Assembly: GCA_025965195.1 (NCBI GenBank)
Contig: JAOPXK010000029.1
Span: forward strand, 1-64,000
DNA: 64,000 nucleotides
From: Marmoricola sp.
GTDB lineage: Bacteria; Actinomycetota; Actinomycetes; Propionibacteriales; Nocardioidaceae
Direction of reading: 5' to 3'
Positions 18,364 through 26,498 of this stretch are shown in pieces. Under the pieces are notes generated by a model that searched no databases, was not told the DNA's origin, and was given only the letters and a program-made list of their open reading frames with translations. Each line of letters begins with the position of its first letter. Positions within the stretch are counted from its first letter, which is position 1. Position numbers and translations under genes: made by a program.

Positions 18364-18792
18364 TCACTTCGTGGTGATGCCCATCGAGCGGGCAGTTCCC
18401 TCAATGATCTTCATGGCGGCGTCGATGTCGTTCGCGTTCAGGTCCGGCATCTTGGTCGTGGCGATCTCGCGGATCTGGTCCTTGGTCAGCTTGCCGACCT
18501 TGTCCTTCTGCGGGACGCCCGAGCCCTTGGCGACACCGGCAGCCTTCTTGATCATCTCGGCAGCCGGCGGCGTCTTGGTGATGAACGTGAACGAGCGGTC
18601 CTCGTAGATGGTGATCTCTACGGGGATGACGTTTCCGCGCATCGCCTCGGTGGCAGCGTTGTAGGCCTTGCAGAACTCCATGATGTTCACACCGTGGGGA
18701 CCGAGGGCGGTGCCCACGGGAGGTGCTGGAGTTGCCGCCCCGGCCTGCAGCTGCACCTTGACGAGCGCCGCAATCTTCTTCTTGGGAGGCAT
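18364..18792 (-). CDS. rplK: 50S ribosomal protein L11
   Basis: This is L11, which with 23S rRNA forms the GTPase-associated centre and is the thiostrepton target region. The 142-residue protein has the N-terminal Pro-rich motif ([19 protein letters not shown]) and the C-terminal signature [17 protein letters not shown]. It begins 60 bases after nusG. Confidence 0.99.
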   Translation of the reverse strand: MPPKKKIAALVKVQLQAGAATPAPPVGTALGPHGVNIMEFCKAYNAATEAMRGNVIPVEITIYEDRSFTFITKTPPAAEMIKKAAGVAKGSGVPQKDKVGKLTKDQIREIATTKMPDLNANDIDAAMKIIEGTARSMGITTK

Positions 18793-18852
18793 TGTTTTCT
18801 AGGGTCCTTACTTACTTGTAGCCGTTGTGTATCTACTTTTTTGAGCTTGCGG

Positions 18853-19728
18853 TCAGACCTTCTGGATCTGGGTGAAGCTCAGCTCGACCGGGGTCTCCCG
18901 GCCGAAGATCTCGACGAGGGCCTTGACCCTCTGGGACTCCACGTTGATCTCGGTGATCGTGGCGTGGAGTGTGGCGAACGGACCGTCGACGACCATGACG
19001 GAGTCGGAGACGTCGAAGTCCGCAGTGGCGTACGTCTGGCGCGGCTTGGCCTTGGCCGGAGAACCGTCGGCGGTCTCGGCGGCCGCGGCGAGCGCGTCCA
19101 CCTCGGCCTGGACGGCGGGAGCCAGCATCGACTCGACCTCGTCGAGGCTCAGCGGCACCGGCTGGTGGCTGTGGCCGACGAAGCCGGTCACCGAAGGCGT
19201 ATGGCGTACGGCGGACCAGGACTCGTCGGTCAGGTCCATCCGGACCAGAACGTAACCGGGAAGAACGGTGCGGCGGACCAGCTTGCGCTGGCCGTTCTTG
19301 ATCTCCGCGACCTCTTCGGTGGGGACCACGATCTCGTGGATGTAGTCCTCCATGTTGAGCGAGATGACCCGGTTCTCGAGGTTGGCCTTCACCCTGTTCT
19401 CCATGCCGGAGTAGGTGTGCACGACAAACCAGTCGCCCGGCTTCTCGCGCAGGGCGGTGCGGAACTCCTCGAGCGGGTCGGCCTCGGCGGCTGCGTCCGC
19501 GGACGGCTCGCCCTCCTCGGCAGCGTCGCCGTCAGCTTCGGCAACCGGGGCGTCGTCCACCTCGGGCGCGTCTGCCTCGACCGACTCGTCGGCCTCGACC
19601 TCAGCGGTCGGTTCGTCGGCGGTCTCGTCGAGCTCGACCTCCGCGGAAGGCTCGACAGTCTCGTCAAGCTCGACCACCGATTCGTCGGCCTCGTGGGCCT
19701 CGGGCGATTCGTCGTACTGCTCCGACAC
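18853..19728 (-). CDS. nusG: Transcription elongation factor NusG with long acidic N-terminus
   Basis: NusG binds RNA polymerase and couples it with Rho or the ribosome. The 291-residue protein has an extension of about 97 residues made almost only of Glu, Asp, Ala, Val and Pro, then the NGN domain ([31 protein letters not shown]) and a C-terminal KOW domain ([16 protein letters not shown]). The GTG at 19728 is chosen because GGAG lies 5 bases upstream and the N-terminus ([11 protein letters not shown]) resembles actinobacterial NusG. A longer open frame upstream overlaps secE and is not credible. Residues 17-24 are encoded by a sequence resembling the REP element seen elsewhere. Confidence 0.97.
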   Translation of the reverse strand: MSEQYDESPEAHEADESVVELDETVEPSAEVELDETADEPTAEVEADESVEADAPEVDDAPVAEADGDAAEEGEPSADAAAEADPLEEFRTALREKPGDWFVVHTYSGMENRVKANLENRVISLNMEDYIHEIVVPTEEVAEIKNGQRKLVRRTVLPGYVLVRMDLTDESWSAVRHTPSVTGFVGHSHQPVPLSLDEVESMLAPAVQAEVDALAAAAETADGSPAKAKPRQTYATADFDVSDSVMVVDGPFATLHATITEINVESQRVKALVEIFGRETPVELSFTQIQKV

Positions 19729-19805
19729 GGTTACTCCGTCACCTTGCTCTACATCGATTGGCTGCTCATGGGCCCGCAGGTTGCGGGCCGGGTGGGACTG
19801 GTCCG

Positions 19806-20060
19806 TCAGGTCGAGGTCTTCGACCCGCCGAAGACGGCGAAGACCGCCTTGCCGAAGGCCAGGTCGAAGACAGACACGAACGCGATGAACACGAGCACGA
19901 AGACCATCACCACGCCGAAGTAGGTGACCAGTTCCTTCTGGGTCGGCCACACCACCTTGCGGAGCTCAGCAACCACCTGGCGATAGAACACGACCGGACT
20001 GGTGCGCTCGCGGTTGCGCCCGGAGCCCGACTTGGGCTTGACCGTGGGGCTGTCCGACAC
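19806..20060 (-). CDS. secE: Preprotein translocase subunit SecE
   Basis: This is the small essential clamp subunit of the SecYEG channel. The 84-residue single-pass form is typical of Gram-positive bacteria: a basic N-terminus, the conserved amphipathic motif [19 protein letters not shown], then one membrane helix. Start is a GTG at 20060 with AGGA just upstream. It is followed by nusG after 77 bases in the usual secE-nusG order. Confidence 0.98.
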   Translation of the reverse strand: MSDSPTVKPKSGSGRNRERTSPVVFYRQVVAELRKVVWPTQKELVTYFGVVMVFVLVFIAFVSVFDLAFGKAVFAVFGGSKTST

Positions 20061-20077
20061 GACGTCCTACTTCCTGA

Positions 20078-20121
20078 TCGGTGCTGATTCGGTGCTGGTT
20101 CGGTGCTGGTCTGGTGCTTCC
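20078..20121. repeat. 11-base tandem repeat upstream of secE
   Basis: Four consecutive 11-base units read TCGGTGCTGAT, TCGGTGCTGGT, TCGGTGCTGGT and CTGGTGCTTCC. They fill most of the gap between tRNA-Trp and the secE start, so they lie in the secE leader if the tRNA and secE are cotranscribed. Confidence 0.8.
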
Positions 20122-20148
20122 TGATTCGTTGCTGACCTGTGCTTCTTG

Positions 20149-20221
20149 CAGGGCACGAGGGACTTGAACCCCCAACCTTCGGTTTTGGAGACCGATGCTC
20201 TGCCAGTTGAGCTAGTGCCCT
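20149..20221 (-). tRNA. trnW: tRNA-Trp (CCA anticodon)
   Basis: A 73-base cloverleaf is seen on the minus strand: acceptor AGGGCAC pairs with GTGCCCT, D-arm TAGCTCAACTGGCAGAGCA, anticodon loop CTCCAAA with CCA, T-arm GGGGGTTCAAGTCCC, discriminator G. The 3' CCA is not encoded. trnW-secE-nusG is a conserved actinobacterial order. Confidence 0.97.
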
Positions 20222-20364
20222 TTGGGCCGTCCGCCATCTCATGCCGGGCGCGCCGGAAGAACAGTCCGGGCATGGCAATCAATGGTGAGAACCACCAAGG
20301 AGGGAGTGTACGGGGGAACCGAAGGTCAAGTCGAACCGGCGGAACCTCCACCCATGGCAGGCCG

Positions 20365-20402
20365 TTCAAAACCTGGTCGCAGGCACTTATACGATGAACC
20401 CA
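20365..20402 (+). promoter_or_regulatory. Putative promoter giving a leaderless aminotransferase mRNA
   Basis: TTCAAA (20365-20370) and TATACG (20388-20393) are separated by 17 bases, as in sigma-70-type promoters. Transcription would begin at about the ATG at 20402, and no Shine-Dalgarno sequence precedes that ATG, so a leaderless transcript is likely. Confidence 0.5.
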
Positions 20403-21622
20403 TGACCAGCGCCTCAAGTTCCCGCCCCCGCATCTCCGCCCGAGTTCGAGGGATCGCCGAGTCGGCGACGCTCAAGGTGGATGCGAAGGCGAAGGCGCTC
20501 AAGGCCGAGGGCCGCCCGGTGATCGGCTTCGGTGCCGGCGAGCCCGACTTCCCCAGTCCGGCAGCGGTCGTCGACGCCGCGATCGAGGCGTGCAGCGACC
20601 CGCAGAACCACCGGTACACCCCGGCCGGCGGCCTCCCCGTGCTCAAGGAGGCCATCGCCGACAAGACCCGTCGCGACAGTGGCTTCGACGTCCAGGCCTC
20701 GCAGGTGCTGGTCACCAACGGCGGCAAGCAGGCCGTCTACGAGGCGTTCGCGACGCTGCTCGACCCGGGCGACGAGGTGCTCCTGCCCGCGCCGTACTGG
20801 ACGACCTACCCCGAGGCCATCCGGCTTGCCGGCGGTGTCCCCGTCGAGGTGCTGGCCGACGAGACCCAGGACTACCTGGTCACCGTCGAGCAGCTGGAGG
20901 CGGCACGCACCGAGAAGACCAAGGTGCTGCTGTTCTGCTCGCCCTCCAACCCGACCGGCGCCGTCTACTCCCGGGAGCAGGTCACCGCGATCGGCAAGTG
21001 GGTCGAGGCCAACGACCTCTGGGTGGTCTGCGACGAGATCTACGAGCACCTGACGTACGACGGCCTCGAGGCGGTCTCGATGCCGGTCGCCGTCCCGGAG
21101 CTCGCGGACAACGCGATCATCGTCAACGGAGTCGCGAAGACCTACGCGATGACCGGCTGGCGGGTCGGCTGGATGATCGGCCCCGCCGACGTCATCAAGG
21201 CAGCAACCAACCTGCAGTCGCACGCCACGTCCAACGTCGCCAACGTCTCCCAGCGGGCTGCGCTGGCTGCCGTGTCCGGTGACCTCGACGACGTCGCGAT
21301 GATGCGAGTGGCCTTCGACCGCCGCCGCAAGACGATCGTGTCGATGCTCAACGAGATCGACGGCGTCATCTGCCCGGAGCCGAAGGGCGCGTTCTATGCC
21401 TACCCGTCGGTCAAGGGGCTGCTGGCCAGGGGCTTCCAGAATGCCTCCGGGGTCACCATCGACAACTCGGCCGACCTCGCCGAGATGATTCTGGACAAGG
21501 CCGAGGTGGCCGTGGTGCCGGGTGAGGCATTCGGGTCGCCCGGCTATCTGCGGCTCTCCTACGCGCTCGGGGACGAGGACCTGGTCGAAGGCATCACCCG
21601 CCTCCAGAAGCTCTTCGCCTGA
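20402..21622 (+). CDS. Pyridoxal phosphate-dependent aspartate aminotransferase
   Basis: This class I aminotransferase (406 residues) moves an amino group between aspartate and 2-oxoglutarate. Family motifs are [13 protein letters not shown] near residue 40, the glycine loop [23 protein letters not shown], the cofactor Asp/Tyr segment [14 protein letters not shown], the Schiff-base Lys in [17 protein letters not shown], and the Arg in LRLSYA that binds the substrate carboxylate. The ATG at 20402 is preferred over a longer in-frame extension because it gives the normal length and aligns with the putative promoter. Substrate preference between Asp and prephenate cannot be settled by eye. Confidence 0.93.
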   Translation: MTSASSSRPRISARVRGIAESATLKVDAKAKALKAEGRPVIGFGAGEPDFPSPAAVVDAAIEACSDPQNHRYTPAGGLPVLKEAIADKTRRDSGFDVQASQVLVTNGGKQAVYEAFATLLDPGDEVLLPAPYWTTYPEAIRLAGGVPVEVLADETQDYLVTVEQLEAARTEKTKVLLFCSPSNPTGAVYSREQVTAIGKWVEANDLWVVCDEIYEHLTYDGLEAVSMPVAVPELADNAIIVNGVAKTYAMTGWRVGWMIGPADVIKAATNLQSHATSNVANVSQRAALAAVSGDLDDVAMMRVAFDRRRKTIVSMLNEIDGVICPEPKGAFYAYPSVKGLLARGFQNASGVTIDNSADLAEMILDKAEVAVVPGEAFGSPGYLRLSYALGDEDLVEGITRLQKLFA

Positions 21623-21646
21623 GTGGTCTCGACAAGCTCGACCACC
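21623..21646. repeat. Palindromic REP-like element, copy 2
   Basis: GTGGTCTCGACAAGCTCGACC plus ACC forms a palindrome immediately after the aminotransferase stop. It overlaps the first eight codons of the adenosine deaminase frame. Confidence 0.8.
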
Positions 21647-22690
21647 GGGCCGAGTTCGAGCACCGGGGGGCATCGGGACCTGCTGACCCTGCCGAAGGCG
21701 CATCTGCATCTGCACTTCACCGGCTCCATGAGGCACGGAACCCTGCTCGAGCTCGCGAAGCGCGACGGCATCGTGCTGCCGGACGCCCTCGTCGAGGACT
21801 GGCCGCCGCAGCTCTCGGCCGCCGATGAGAAGGGCTGGTTCCGGTTCCAGCGGCTCTATGACGTGGCCAGGTCGGTGTTGCGCACCGAGGCCGACGTACG
21901 CCGGCTCGTCCACGAGGCCGCCGAGGACGACAAGCGGGACGGCGGCCGCTGGCTGGAGATCCAGGTCGACCCGAGCGGGTACGCCGCGAGGTTCGGCGGG
22001 ATCACCGCGTTCACCGACCTCGTCCTCGACGCCGTCAACGAGGCCTCCCGCGATGTCGGCATCGGGATGGCCGTCGTCATCGCGGCGAACCGGACCCGGC
22101 ATCCGCTCGACGCGCGCACGCTGGCCAGGCTGGCGGCGCAGTACGCCGATCGCGGCGTCATCGGCTTCGGTCTCTCCAACGACGAGCGCCGGGGTCGGAC
22201 GTCGGACTTCGCATCGGCTTTCCAGATCGCCGGGCGGGCCGGCCTGCTGCTGACACCGCACGGCGGCGAGCTCCTCGGACCGGAGTCGGTGAGGGTCTGC
22301 CTCGACGAGCTGCATGCCGACCGGCTCGGCCACGGCGTCCGCGTCACCGAAGATCCGAAGCTGCTCGATCGCGTTGTCTCCCAGGGAATTGCCCTGGAGA
22401 TCTGTCCGGTCTCGAACGTCGCTCTCGGCGTCTACTCCGACTTGACCTCGGTGCCCCTGCCCGAGCTGATGGCGGCCGGAGCGACGATCGCGCTCGGTGC
22501 CGATGACCCGTTGCTGTTCGGTTCGCAGCTGGCCGCGCAGTACGCCACGATGCGGGCCGCACACGAGCTGACCGACGTACAGCTGGCGGAGCTGGCGCGC
22601 TCCTCGATCCGGGCCTCGCGGGCGCCCGCCGATCACAAGATCAAGTGGAACGGCCAAATCGACGCCTGGTTGAGCACAATGTCCTCATGA
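21623..22690 (+). CDS. add: Adenosine deaminase family protein
   Basis: This metal-dependent amidohydrolase (up to 355 residues) would deaminate adenosine to inosine in purine salvage. Seen are the metal-binding HLHLHFTGS, the substrate-binding GFGLSNDERRG, HGGE, the catalytic His segment RLGHGVRV, ICPVSNVALGVY and GADDPLLFG. HFTGS replaces the HLDGA seen in classical adenosine deaminase, so the substrate may differ. The only normal start codon after the upstream stop is the GTG at 21623, which lies inside a REP-like repeat; the encoded MVSTSSTTG leader is not part of the enzyme fold. A start nearer LLTLPKAHLH (CTG) is therefore possible. Confidence 0.85.
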   Translation: MVSTSSTTGPSSSTGGHRDLLTLPKAHLHLHFTGSMRHGTLLELAKRDGIVLPDALVEDWPPQLSAADEKGWFRFQRLYDVARSVLRTEADVRRLVHEAAEDDKRDGGRWLEIQVDPSGYAARFGGITAFTDLVLDAVNEASRDVGIGMAVVIAANRTRHPLDARTLARLAAQYADRGVIGFGLSNDERRGRTSDFASAFQIAGRAGLLLTPHGGELLGPESVRVCLDELHADRLGHGVRVTEDPKLLDRVVSQGIALEICPVSNVALGVYSDLTSVPLPELMAAGATIALGADDPLLFGSQLAAQYATMRAAHELTDVQLAELARSSIRASRAPADHKIKWNGQIDAWLSTMSS

Positions 22691-23274
22691 GCAGCTACCC
22701 CGGCGAGGACAAGCCCACCGACCCGACCCCCGGCAAGCCCGAGGACGAGGCCGGTTACTGGGAGCAAAAGGCAGCCGAGGAGGCCGCGGCGGCACCAGCA
22801 GCGCCCGCGCCGACTCCGCCCAACCCGTATCCGTTCACACCGCCCAGCCCCGCCCCGGAGCCGCCGGTGGCGTTCAACCCCCAGAGCGGGTACGGCCAGG
22901 ACGCCGGACAGACCCCGTATGGCCAGCCCGGCAGCCCGGTCCCACCGGCGAACCCCTATGGCAGCTTCACCCCGACACGGCCGAACCACGACCAGGCGGG
23001 CCTCGCGCTCGGCCTGGGCATCGCCAGCGTGGCGGGCGGCATGGTCTGCTGCCTGCCCGTCCTTGCCGCGCCGTTCGCCTGGGCGATCGGACACCGCTCG
23101 TTGCGCGAGGTCCGCGCCGCCAACGGCCAGCTCGGAGGCGAGGGCATGGCCATGACCGGAATGGTCCTGGGCATCATCGGATCCGTCCTGCTGGCGCTCG
23201 CCGTGATCGCACTCATTGTCTTCGCGATCGTGCTGATCGCGACGGCGAGCACCAACGGCGGCACTGTCGTCTGA
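22687..23274 (+). CDS. DUF4190 membrane protein with Pro-rich N-terminus
   Basis: This is a 195-residue protein with a cytoplasmic N-terminal half rich in Pro, Gly and Tyr, and two membrane helices near residues 105-130 and 155-185 (IASVAGGMVCCLPVLAAPFA, GMVLGIIGSVLLALAVIA) separated by the motif GHRSLREVRA typical of DUF4190. Function is not known. Its ATG overlaps the deaminase stop as ATGA, so it is translationally coupled to it. Confidence 0.85.
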   Translation: MSSYPGEDKPTDPTPGKPEDEAGYWEQKAAEEAAAAPAAPAPTPPNPYPFTPPSPAPEPPVAFNPQSGYGQDAGQTPYGQPGSPVPPANPYGSFTPTRPNHDQAGLALGLGIASVAGGMVCCLPVLAAPFAWAIGHRSLREVRAANGQLGGEGMAMTGMVLGIIGSVLLALAVIALIVFAIVLIATASTNGGTVV

Positions 23275-23316
23275 ATCTCGACAAGCTCGATCACCAGTCC
23301 TGCTCGATCACCGGTC
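23273..23316. repeat. REP-like element, copy 3, in a convergent gap
   Basis: GAATCTCGACAAGCTCGATC followed by ACC matches the other copies, and a partial copy (GCTCGATCACCGG) follows 10 bases later. It fills the gap between convergent genes, where it could act as a terminator. Confidence 0.7.
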
Positions 23317-23331
23317 CTGCTGGGCAGCAGG

Positions 23332-24348
23332 TCAGAGCGAGCAGCCGACGAGGGTCGGCTCATTGACCAGGGTGATGCCGAACGCCAGCTGGACACCGTC
23401 GCGGATCTCATAGGCGAGCCGCAGCAGGTCGGCGGTCGAGGCGCCGCCCCGGTTGGTCAGCGCCAGGGTGTGCTTGGTGGAGAGACTCACCCGCTCGTTG
23501 CCGTAGCCCTTCGCGAAGCCGGCGTGCTCGATCAGCCAGGCGGCGCTCGTCTTGACCCGGCCGTCGGGTTGCGGCCAGGACGGCGCACCCTCAGGGAGCT
23601 GGGTGACATCGAGCACCGGGTTGGTGAAGAACGAACCGGCGCTCCAGGTGTCGTGGTCGGCGGGGTCCAGAACCATCCCCTTGCTGGCGCGGAGGGTGAG
23701 TACGGCGTCCCGCACGGCCATCGACGACGCCCGGCCGCCCGGCTCGACACCCAGGGCGCGAGCCAGCTCGGCGTACTCGACCGGCGCGCCCAGATCGCCC
23801 TGCCTGAACTGGAAGACGACCTCGAGGACGACGTACCGGGTGGGGTCTGCCTTGAACCTGCTGGTGCGGTAGCCGAAACCGCAGTCGGCCGCGGCGAACG
23901 TGCGCTGCTGCTTCTCGACGCGGTCCCAGCAGCGCACCGAGGCGATCGTCTGGGAGACCTCCTGGCCGTAGGCTCCGACGTTCTGGATCGGCGTCGAGCC
24001 GACCGAGCCGGGGATGCCCGCCAACGCCTCCACGCCGATCAGCTCGTGCTCGACGGCGTAGCCGACGAAGTCGTCCCAGGGTTCACCTGCAGCGACCACG
24101 ACCTCCACACCGCCGCAGACCTCGCCGCCGGTCCTGACGCCCGTCGTGCGAACCGCGACGACCCGGCCGCCGAAGCCCTGATCGCCGACCACCAGGTTGC
24201 TACCACCCGACAGCAGGAGCACCGAGGTGCCGGCTTCGTCCGCGCTGCGCACCGCGTCGACGAGCTCGGCCTCGGTGCTCGCAACGACGAACTCGGCAGC
24301 GGGGCCGCCGAGTCGCAGGGTCGTGTGGTCGGCGAGAAGCTCAGTCAA
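23332..24348 (-). CDS. murB: UDP-N-acetylmuramate dehydrogenase
   Basis: MurB reduces UDP-GlcNAc-enolpyruvate to UDP-MurNAc with NADPH and FAD, an essential peptidoglycan step. The 338-residue protein shows the FAD-binding segment LLSGGSNLVVGDQGF, GIPGSVGSTPIQNVGAYGQEV, the proton-donor Ser in SAGSFFTNPVL and the late Glu in LVNEPTLVG. Start is TTG at 24348, which overlaps the preceding dehydratase stop by 8 bases, consistent with coupling. murB next to MaoC-type genes is common in actinobacteria. Confidence 0.96.
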   Translation of the reverse strand: MTELLADHTTLRLGGPAAEFVVASTEAELVDAVRSADEAGTSVLLLSGGSNLVVGDQGFGGRVVAVRTTGVRTGGEVCGGVEVVVAAGEPWDDFVGYAVEHELIGVEALAGIPGSVGSTPIQNVGAYGQEVSQTIASVRCWDRVEKQQRTFAAADCGFGYRTSRFKADPTRYVVLEVVFQFRQGDLGAPVEYAELARALGVEPGGRASSMAVRDAVLTLRASKGMVLDPADHDTWSAGSFFTNPVLDVTQLPEGAPSWPQPDGRVKTSAAWLIEHAGFAKGYGNERVSLSTKHTLALTNRGGASTADLLRLAYEIRDGVQLAFGITLVNEPTLVGCSL

Positions 24349-24751
24349 CCCTGGTCCCGACCGAGATGGCCGCGAGAGGCATGCCGAGGACCTTCACTCC
24401 GTCGCAGGTGACCACGAGCGCGATCGTCGCCCGGCCGTCCTCGACGGACTTCACGGTGCCGTTGACGACCAGCTCTGCGCCGTCGGCGCCAGCGGGTACG
24501 ACGACCGGCTTGGTGAACTTCGCGCCGAACTCGACGACCTTGCCGGGAGCACCGGCCCAGACGTCGACAGCCCGGGCTGCGAGGGCAAGGGTGTACATCC
24601 CGTGCGCGATCACGCCGGGCAGCCCGACGCTGCGCGCGACCTCCTCGGACTGGTGGATCGGGTTCTGGTCACCACTCGCGGCGGCGTACGCCACCAGGTC
24701 GGAGCGGGTGATCCGGAACCGCTGCTCGGGAAGTACGTCGTCGATCTTCAT
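24341..24751 (-). CDS. MaoC-type dehydratase, HadB-like
   Basis: This is a single hot-dog domain of 136 residues with the hydratase-2 motif AAASGDQNPIHQSEEVARS followed by GLPGVIAHGMYTL. These Asp and His residues act on (3R)-hydroxyacyl thioesters. It pairs with the gene before it (ATGA overlap), which has an N-terminal-type hot-dog fold, as HadA/HadB do. In mycobacteria the pair serves mycolate elongation. Nocardioidaceae lack mycolates, so the role here is open. Confidence 0.9.
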   Translation of the reverse strand: MKIDDVLPEQRFRITRSDLVAYAAASGDQNPIHQSEEVARSVGLPGVIAHGMYTLALAARAVDVWAGAPGKVVEFGAKFTKPVVVPAGADGAELVVNGTVKSVEDGRATIALVVTCDGVKVLGMPLAAISVGTRVD

Positions 24752-25149
24752 GAGCCGCTCCGGTGGGCGAGCGTGGCCTTCGCCGTGCAGACCAGGTCGC
24801 CGGCGGCGTCGCGGACCGCACTCGAGGTGCCGATGATGTCGGTGCCTGCGATCTGGCGCAGGGTGTCGACGGTCAGCTCCGCAGTCAGCCGGTCGCCGAC
24901 CCGGACCGGGCGCTGGTAGACGAAGCGCTGCTCACCGTGGACGACGTTGTGCAGCTCGATGCCGACCGACGGATCGTCCATCAGGTCCTGCATCGCCGCG
25001 AACGCGACCACGATCGGAAACGTCGTCGGCACCGGATCGCCGGCTGAGTAGGGAGTCTGGGTCGCTGCCGCGAAGGCCGCGACCCCCTCCGCCGTCACGT
25101 CGTACGGCGACGTCGGCGGAAACGTCCGACCGGTCAGCGAGTCATCCAC
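24748..25149 (-). CDS. FAS1-like dehydratase, HadA-like
   Basis: This 133-residue hot-dog protein resembles the N-terminal MaoC-like domain (FPPTSPYDVTAEGVAAFAAA, HGEQRFVYQRPVRVGDRL). It lacks the DxNxxH catalytic motif, as expected for the structural partner of HadB. The GTG at 25149 has GGAGG six bases upstream; a GTG two codons earlier directly touches the GGAGG and is less likely. Together with the next gene it should form a heterodimeric (3R)-hydroxyacyl-thioester dehydratase. Confidence 0.88.
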   Translation of the reverse strand: MDDSLTGRTFPPTSPYDVTAEGVAAFAAATQTPYSAGDPVPTTFPIVVAFAAMQDLMDDPSVGIELHNVVHGEQRFVYQRPVRVGDRLTAELTVDTLRQIAGTDIIGTSSAVRDAAGDLVCTAKATLAHRSGS

Positions 25150-25232
25150 GGGCACCCTCCGACGCTAGCAGTGGCTCGACATGCGAAAAGGCGGCTCCCC
25201 CTGCAGGGGAAGCCGCCTGGAGACGCACTGGG

Positions 25233-25403
25233 TCAGCGGGTCTCGCGGTGCTCGGTGTGGGCGCGGCAACGCGGGCAGAACTTCTTCAGCTCCATGCGAT
25301 CCGGGTCGTTGCGCCGGTTCTTCTTGGTGATGTAGTTGCGCTCTTTGCAGTCGACGCACGCCAAAGTGATCTTGGGGCGAACATCTGAACTCTTGCTGGC
25401 CAC
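25233..25403 (-). CDS. rpmG: 50S ribosomal protein L33
   Basis: The 56-residue protein begins [19 protein letters not shown] from a GTG and contains the sequence [19 protein letters not shown] and ends HTEHRETR. Two CxxC pairs (CVDC and CPRC) mark the zinc-binding form of L33. It lies between tRNA-Met and the HadA-like gene, the conserved actinobacterial order. Confidence 0.97.
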   Translation of the reverse strand: MASKSSDVRPKITLACVDCKERNYITKKNRRNDPDRMELKKFCPRCRAHTEHRETR

Positions 25404-25458
25404 TGGGTGCCTTCTTCCATACGGTGCGTCTTGGGTCCATCTTGGGTCGATCAGCGAG

Positions 25459-25532
25459 TAGCGGGGGCGGGACTCGAACCCGCGACACCACGATTATGAG
25501 CCGTGTGCTCTAACCACCTGAGCTACCCCGCC
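25459..25532 (-). tRNA. trnM: tRNA-Met (CAT anticodon)
   Basis: A 74-base cloverleaf on the minus strand: acceptor GGCGGGG pairs with CCCCGCT, D-arm TAGCTCAGGTGGTTAGAGCA, anticodon loop with CAT, T-arm GCGGGTTCGAGTCCCGC, discriminator A, no encoded CCA. The paired first base and normal D-arm point to the elongator tRNA. Confidence 0.95.
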
Positions 25533-25584
25533 AAGAGAACACAGATACCCGACCAGACATTCCGGTCGGGCCCTGCGAGCCCTG

Positions 25585-25657
25585 AGCCCCTTTACGGAAT
25601 CGAACCGAAGACCTTCTCCTTACCATGGAGACGCTCTACCGACTGAGCTAAAGGGGC
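25585..25657 (-). tRNA. trnT: tRNA-Thr (GGT anticodon)
   Basis: A 73-base cloverleaf on the minus strand: acceptor GCCCCTT pairs with AAGGGGC, D-arm TAGCTCAGTCGGTAGAGC, anticodon loop ATGGTAA carrying GGT, T-arm GGTTCGATTCC. It lies 52 bases upstream of tRNA-Met in the same direction. Confidence 0.95.
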
Positions 25658-25832
25658 GTAGCCATTTCTGACCGACGTGAAGAATACACAGGCTCCGGGG
25701 CATACATGAAATCGGATTCAACGGGTGCCTTCCACGCCGCTGTCGGCCCCTCCTCCGAGGGCCGGAAAGCACACTTCTCCACGTCGTTGGCCGCCTGACG
25801 ACCGAGCGTCCGGGAGCCGCTGGCCGCGAGCG

Positions 25833-26498
25833 CTACCTGGGGCTCCAGCTGGCAACGTGATAGGCCACACCGAAGGGTGCGCCGGTCCAGTGCACGGCAC
25901 CGGCGGCATCCGGCAGTGCGCCGGCGAGGACCTGCCAGGCCGCTCTTCCTGCGACCATCAGCTCGTCCGCGAGCTCGGTGTCGATGCCCCGAAGCGTCGC
26001 TGCGTCACCCTCGCGCAAGGCGTCGACGACCACCTCCTCGAACGGGGCCGCCCGCTCGTCGAGGGTGCCCGGGCCGCTCGGCAGATGGCGGGCCGAGCCA
26101 TCACCCACGACGAGCAGGGCGGTCAGCCCGGGCCGGGCAGCCAGCTGGACGCCGAGCGCGATCGCCTGGTCTGCGGGTGCGTCGTACCCGATGGGCTGGA
26201 TCGTCACCGGCAGGTCGTTCCCCACCTCGGACAGCAGCAGCTGGCCGACGCGGATGCTCAGCGAGTGCTCGGGAGCGGTGATCTCGGGCGACGACGCGTA
26301 GCCGTCGGTCCCTCCGACGATGACCACCTCGTCGGGTCCCGACCGCGCTCGACCACCCGCCTCACCTCGACCGGTCGAGACGAGCGCGGCGACGGCGGCC
26401 TGCGCGGCGCCACGAAGCTCCGCGATCGGATCACTCGCGCCGACGTACCCGGGAAGCAGGAGGAGTGGGCTCGGAACGAGAACGGCGCCGAGGATCAC
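25833..26498 (-). CDS. Class III extradiol dioxygenase B-like protein
   Basis: This 221-residue protein has a LigB-like pattern: MILGAVLVPSPLLLLPGYVG, then VVIVGGTDGYASS, LLVVGDGSARHLPSGPGTLDE and FEEVVVDALREGDAATL. Usual metal-binding His residues near the N-terminus of true dioxygenases are not obvious, so catalysis is doubtful. The GTG start directly follows the amidase stop (TGAGTG), so the two are coupled. Function is not known. Confidence 0.75.
   Translation of the reverse strand: MILGAVLVPSPLLLLPGYVGASDPIAELRGAAQAAVAALVSTGRGEAGGRARSGPDEVVIVGGTDGYASSPEITAPEHSLSIRVGQLLLSEVGNDLPVTIQPIGYDAPADQAIALGVQLAARPGLTALLVVGDGSARHLPSGPGTLDERAAPFEEVVVDALREGDAATLRGIDTELADELMVAGRAAWQVLAGALPDAAGAVHWTGAPFGVAYHVASWSPR

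Noticed and set aside
17734-19923. Plus-strand open frame of 729 codons opposite rplA, rplK and nusG
   Set aside because: It spans three well-supported minus-strand genes and shows no domain; it is a GC-bias shadow.
20414-22657. Minus-strand open frame of 747 codons
   Set aside because: It lies opposite the aminotransferase and deaminase, both of which have clear catalytic motifs.
25165-25491. Minus-strand 108-codon frame over rpmG
   Set aside because: The real L33 is in another frame with two CxxC motifs; this frame has none.
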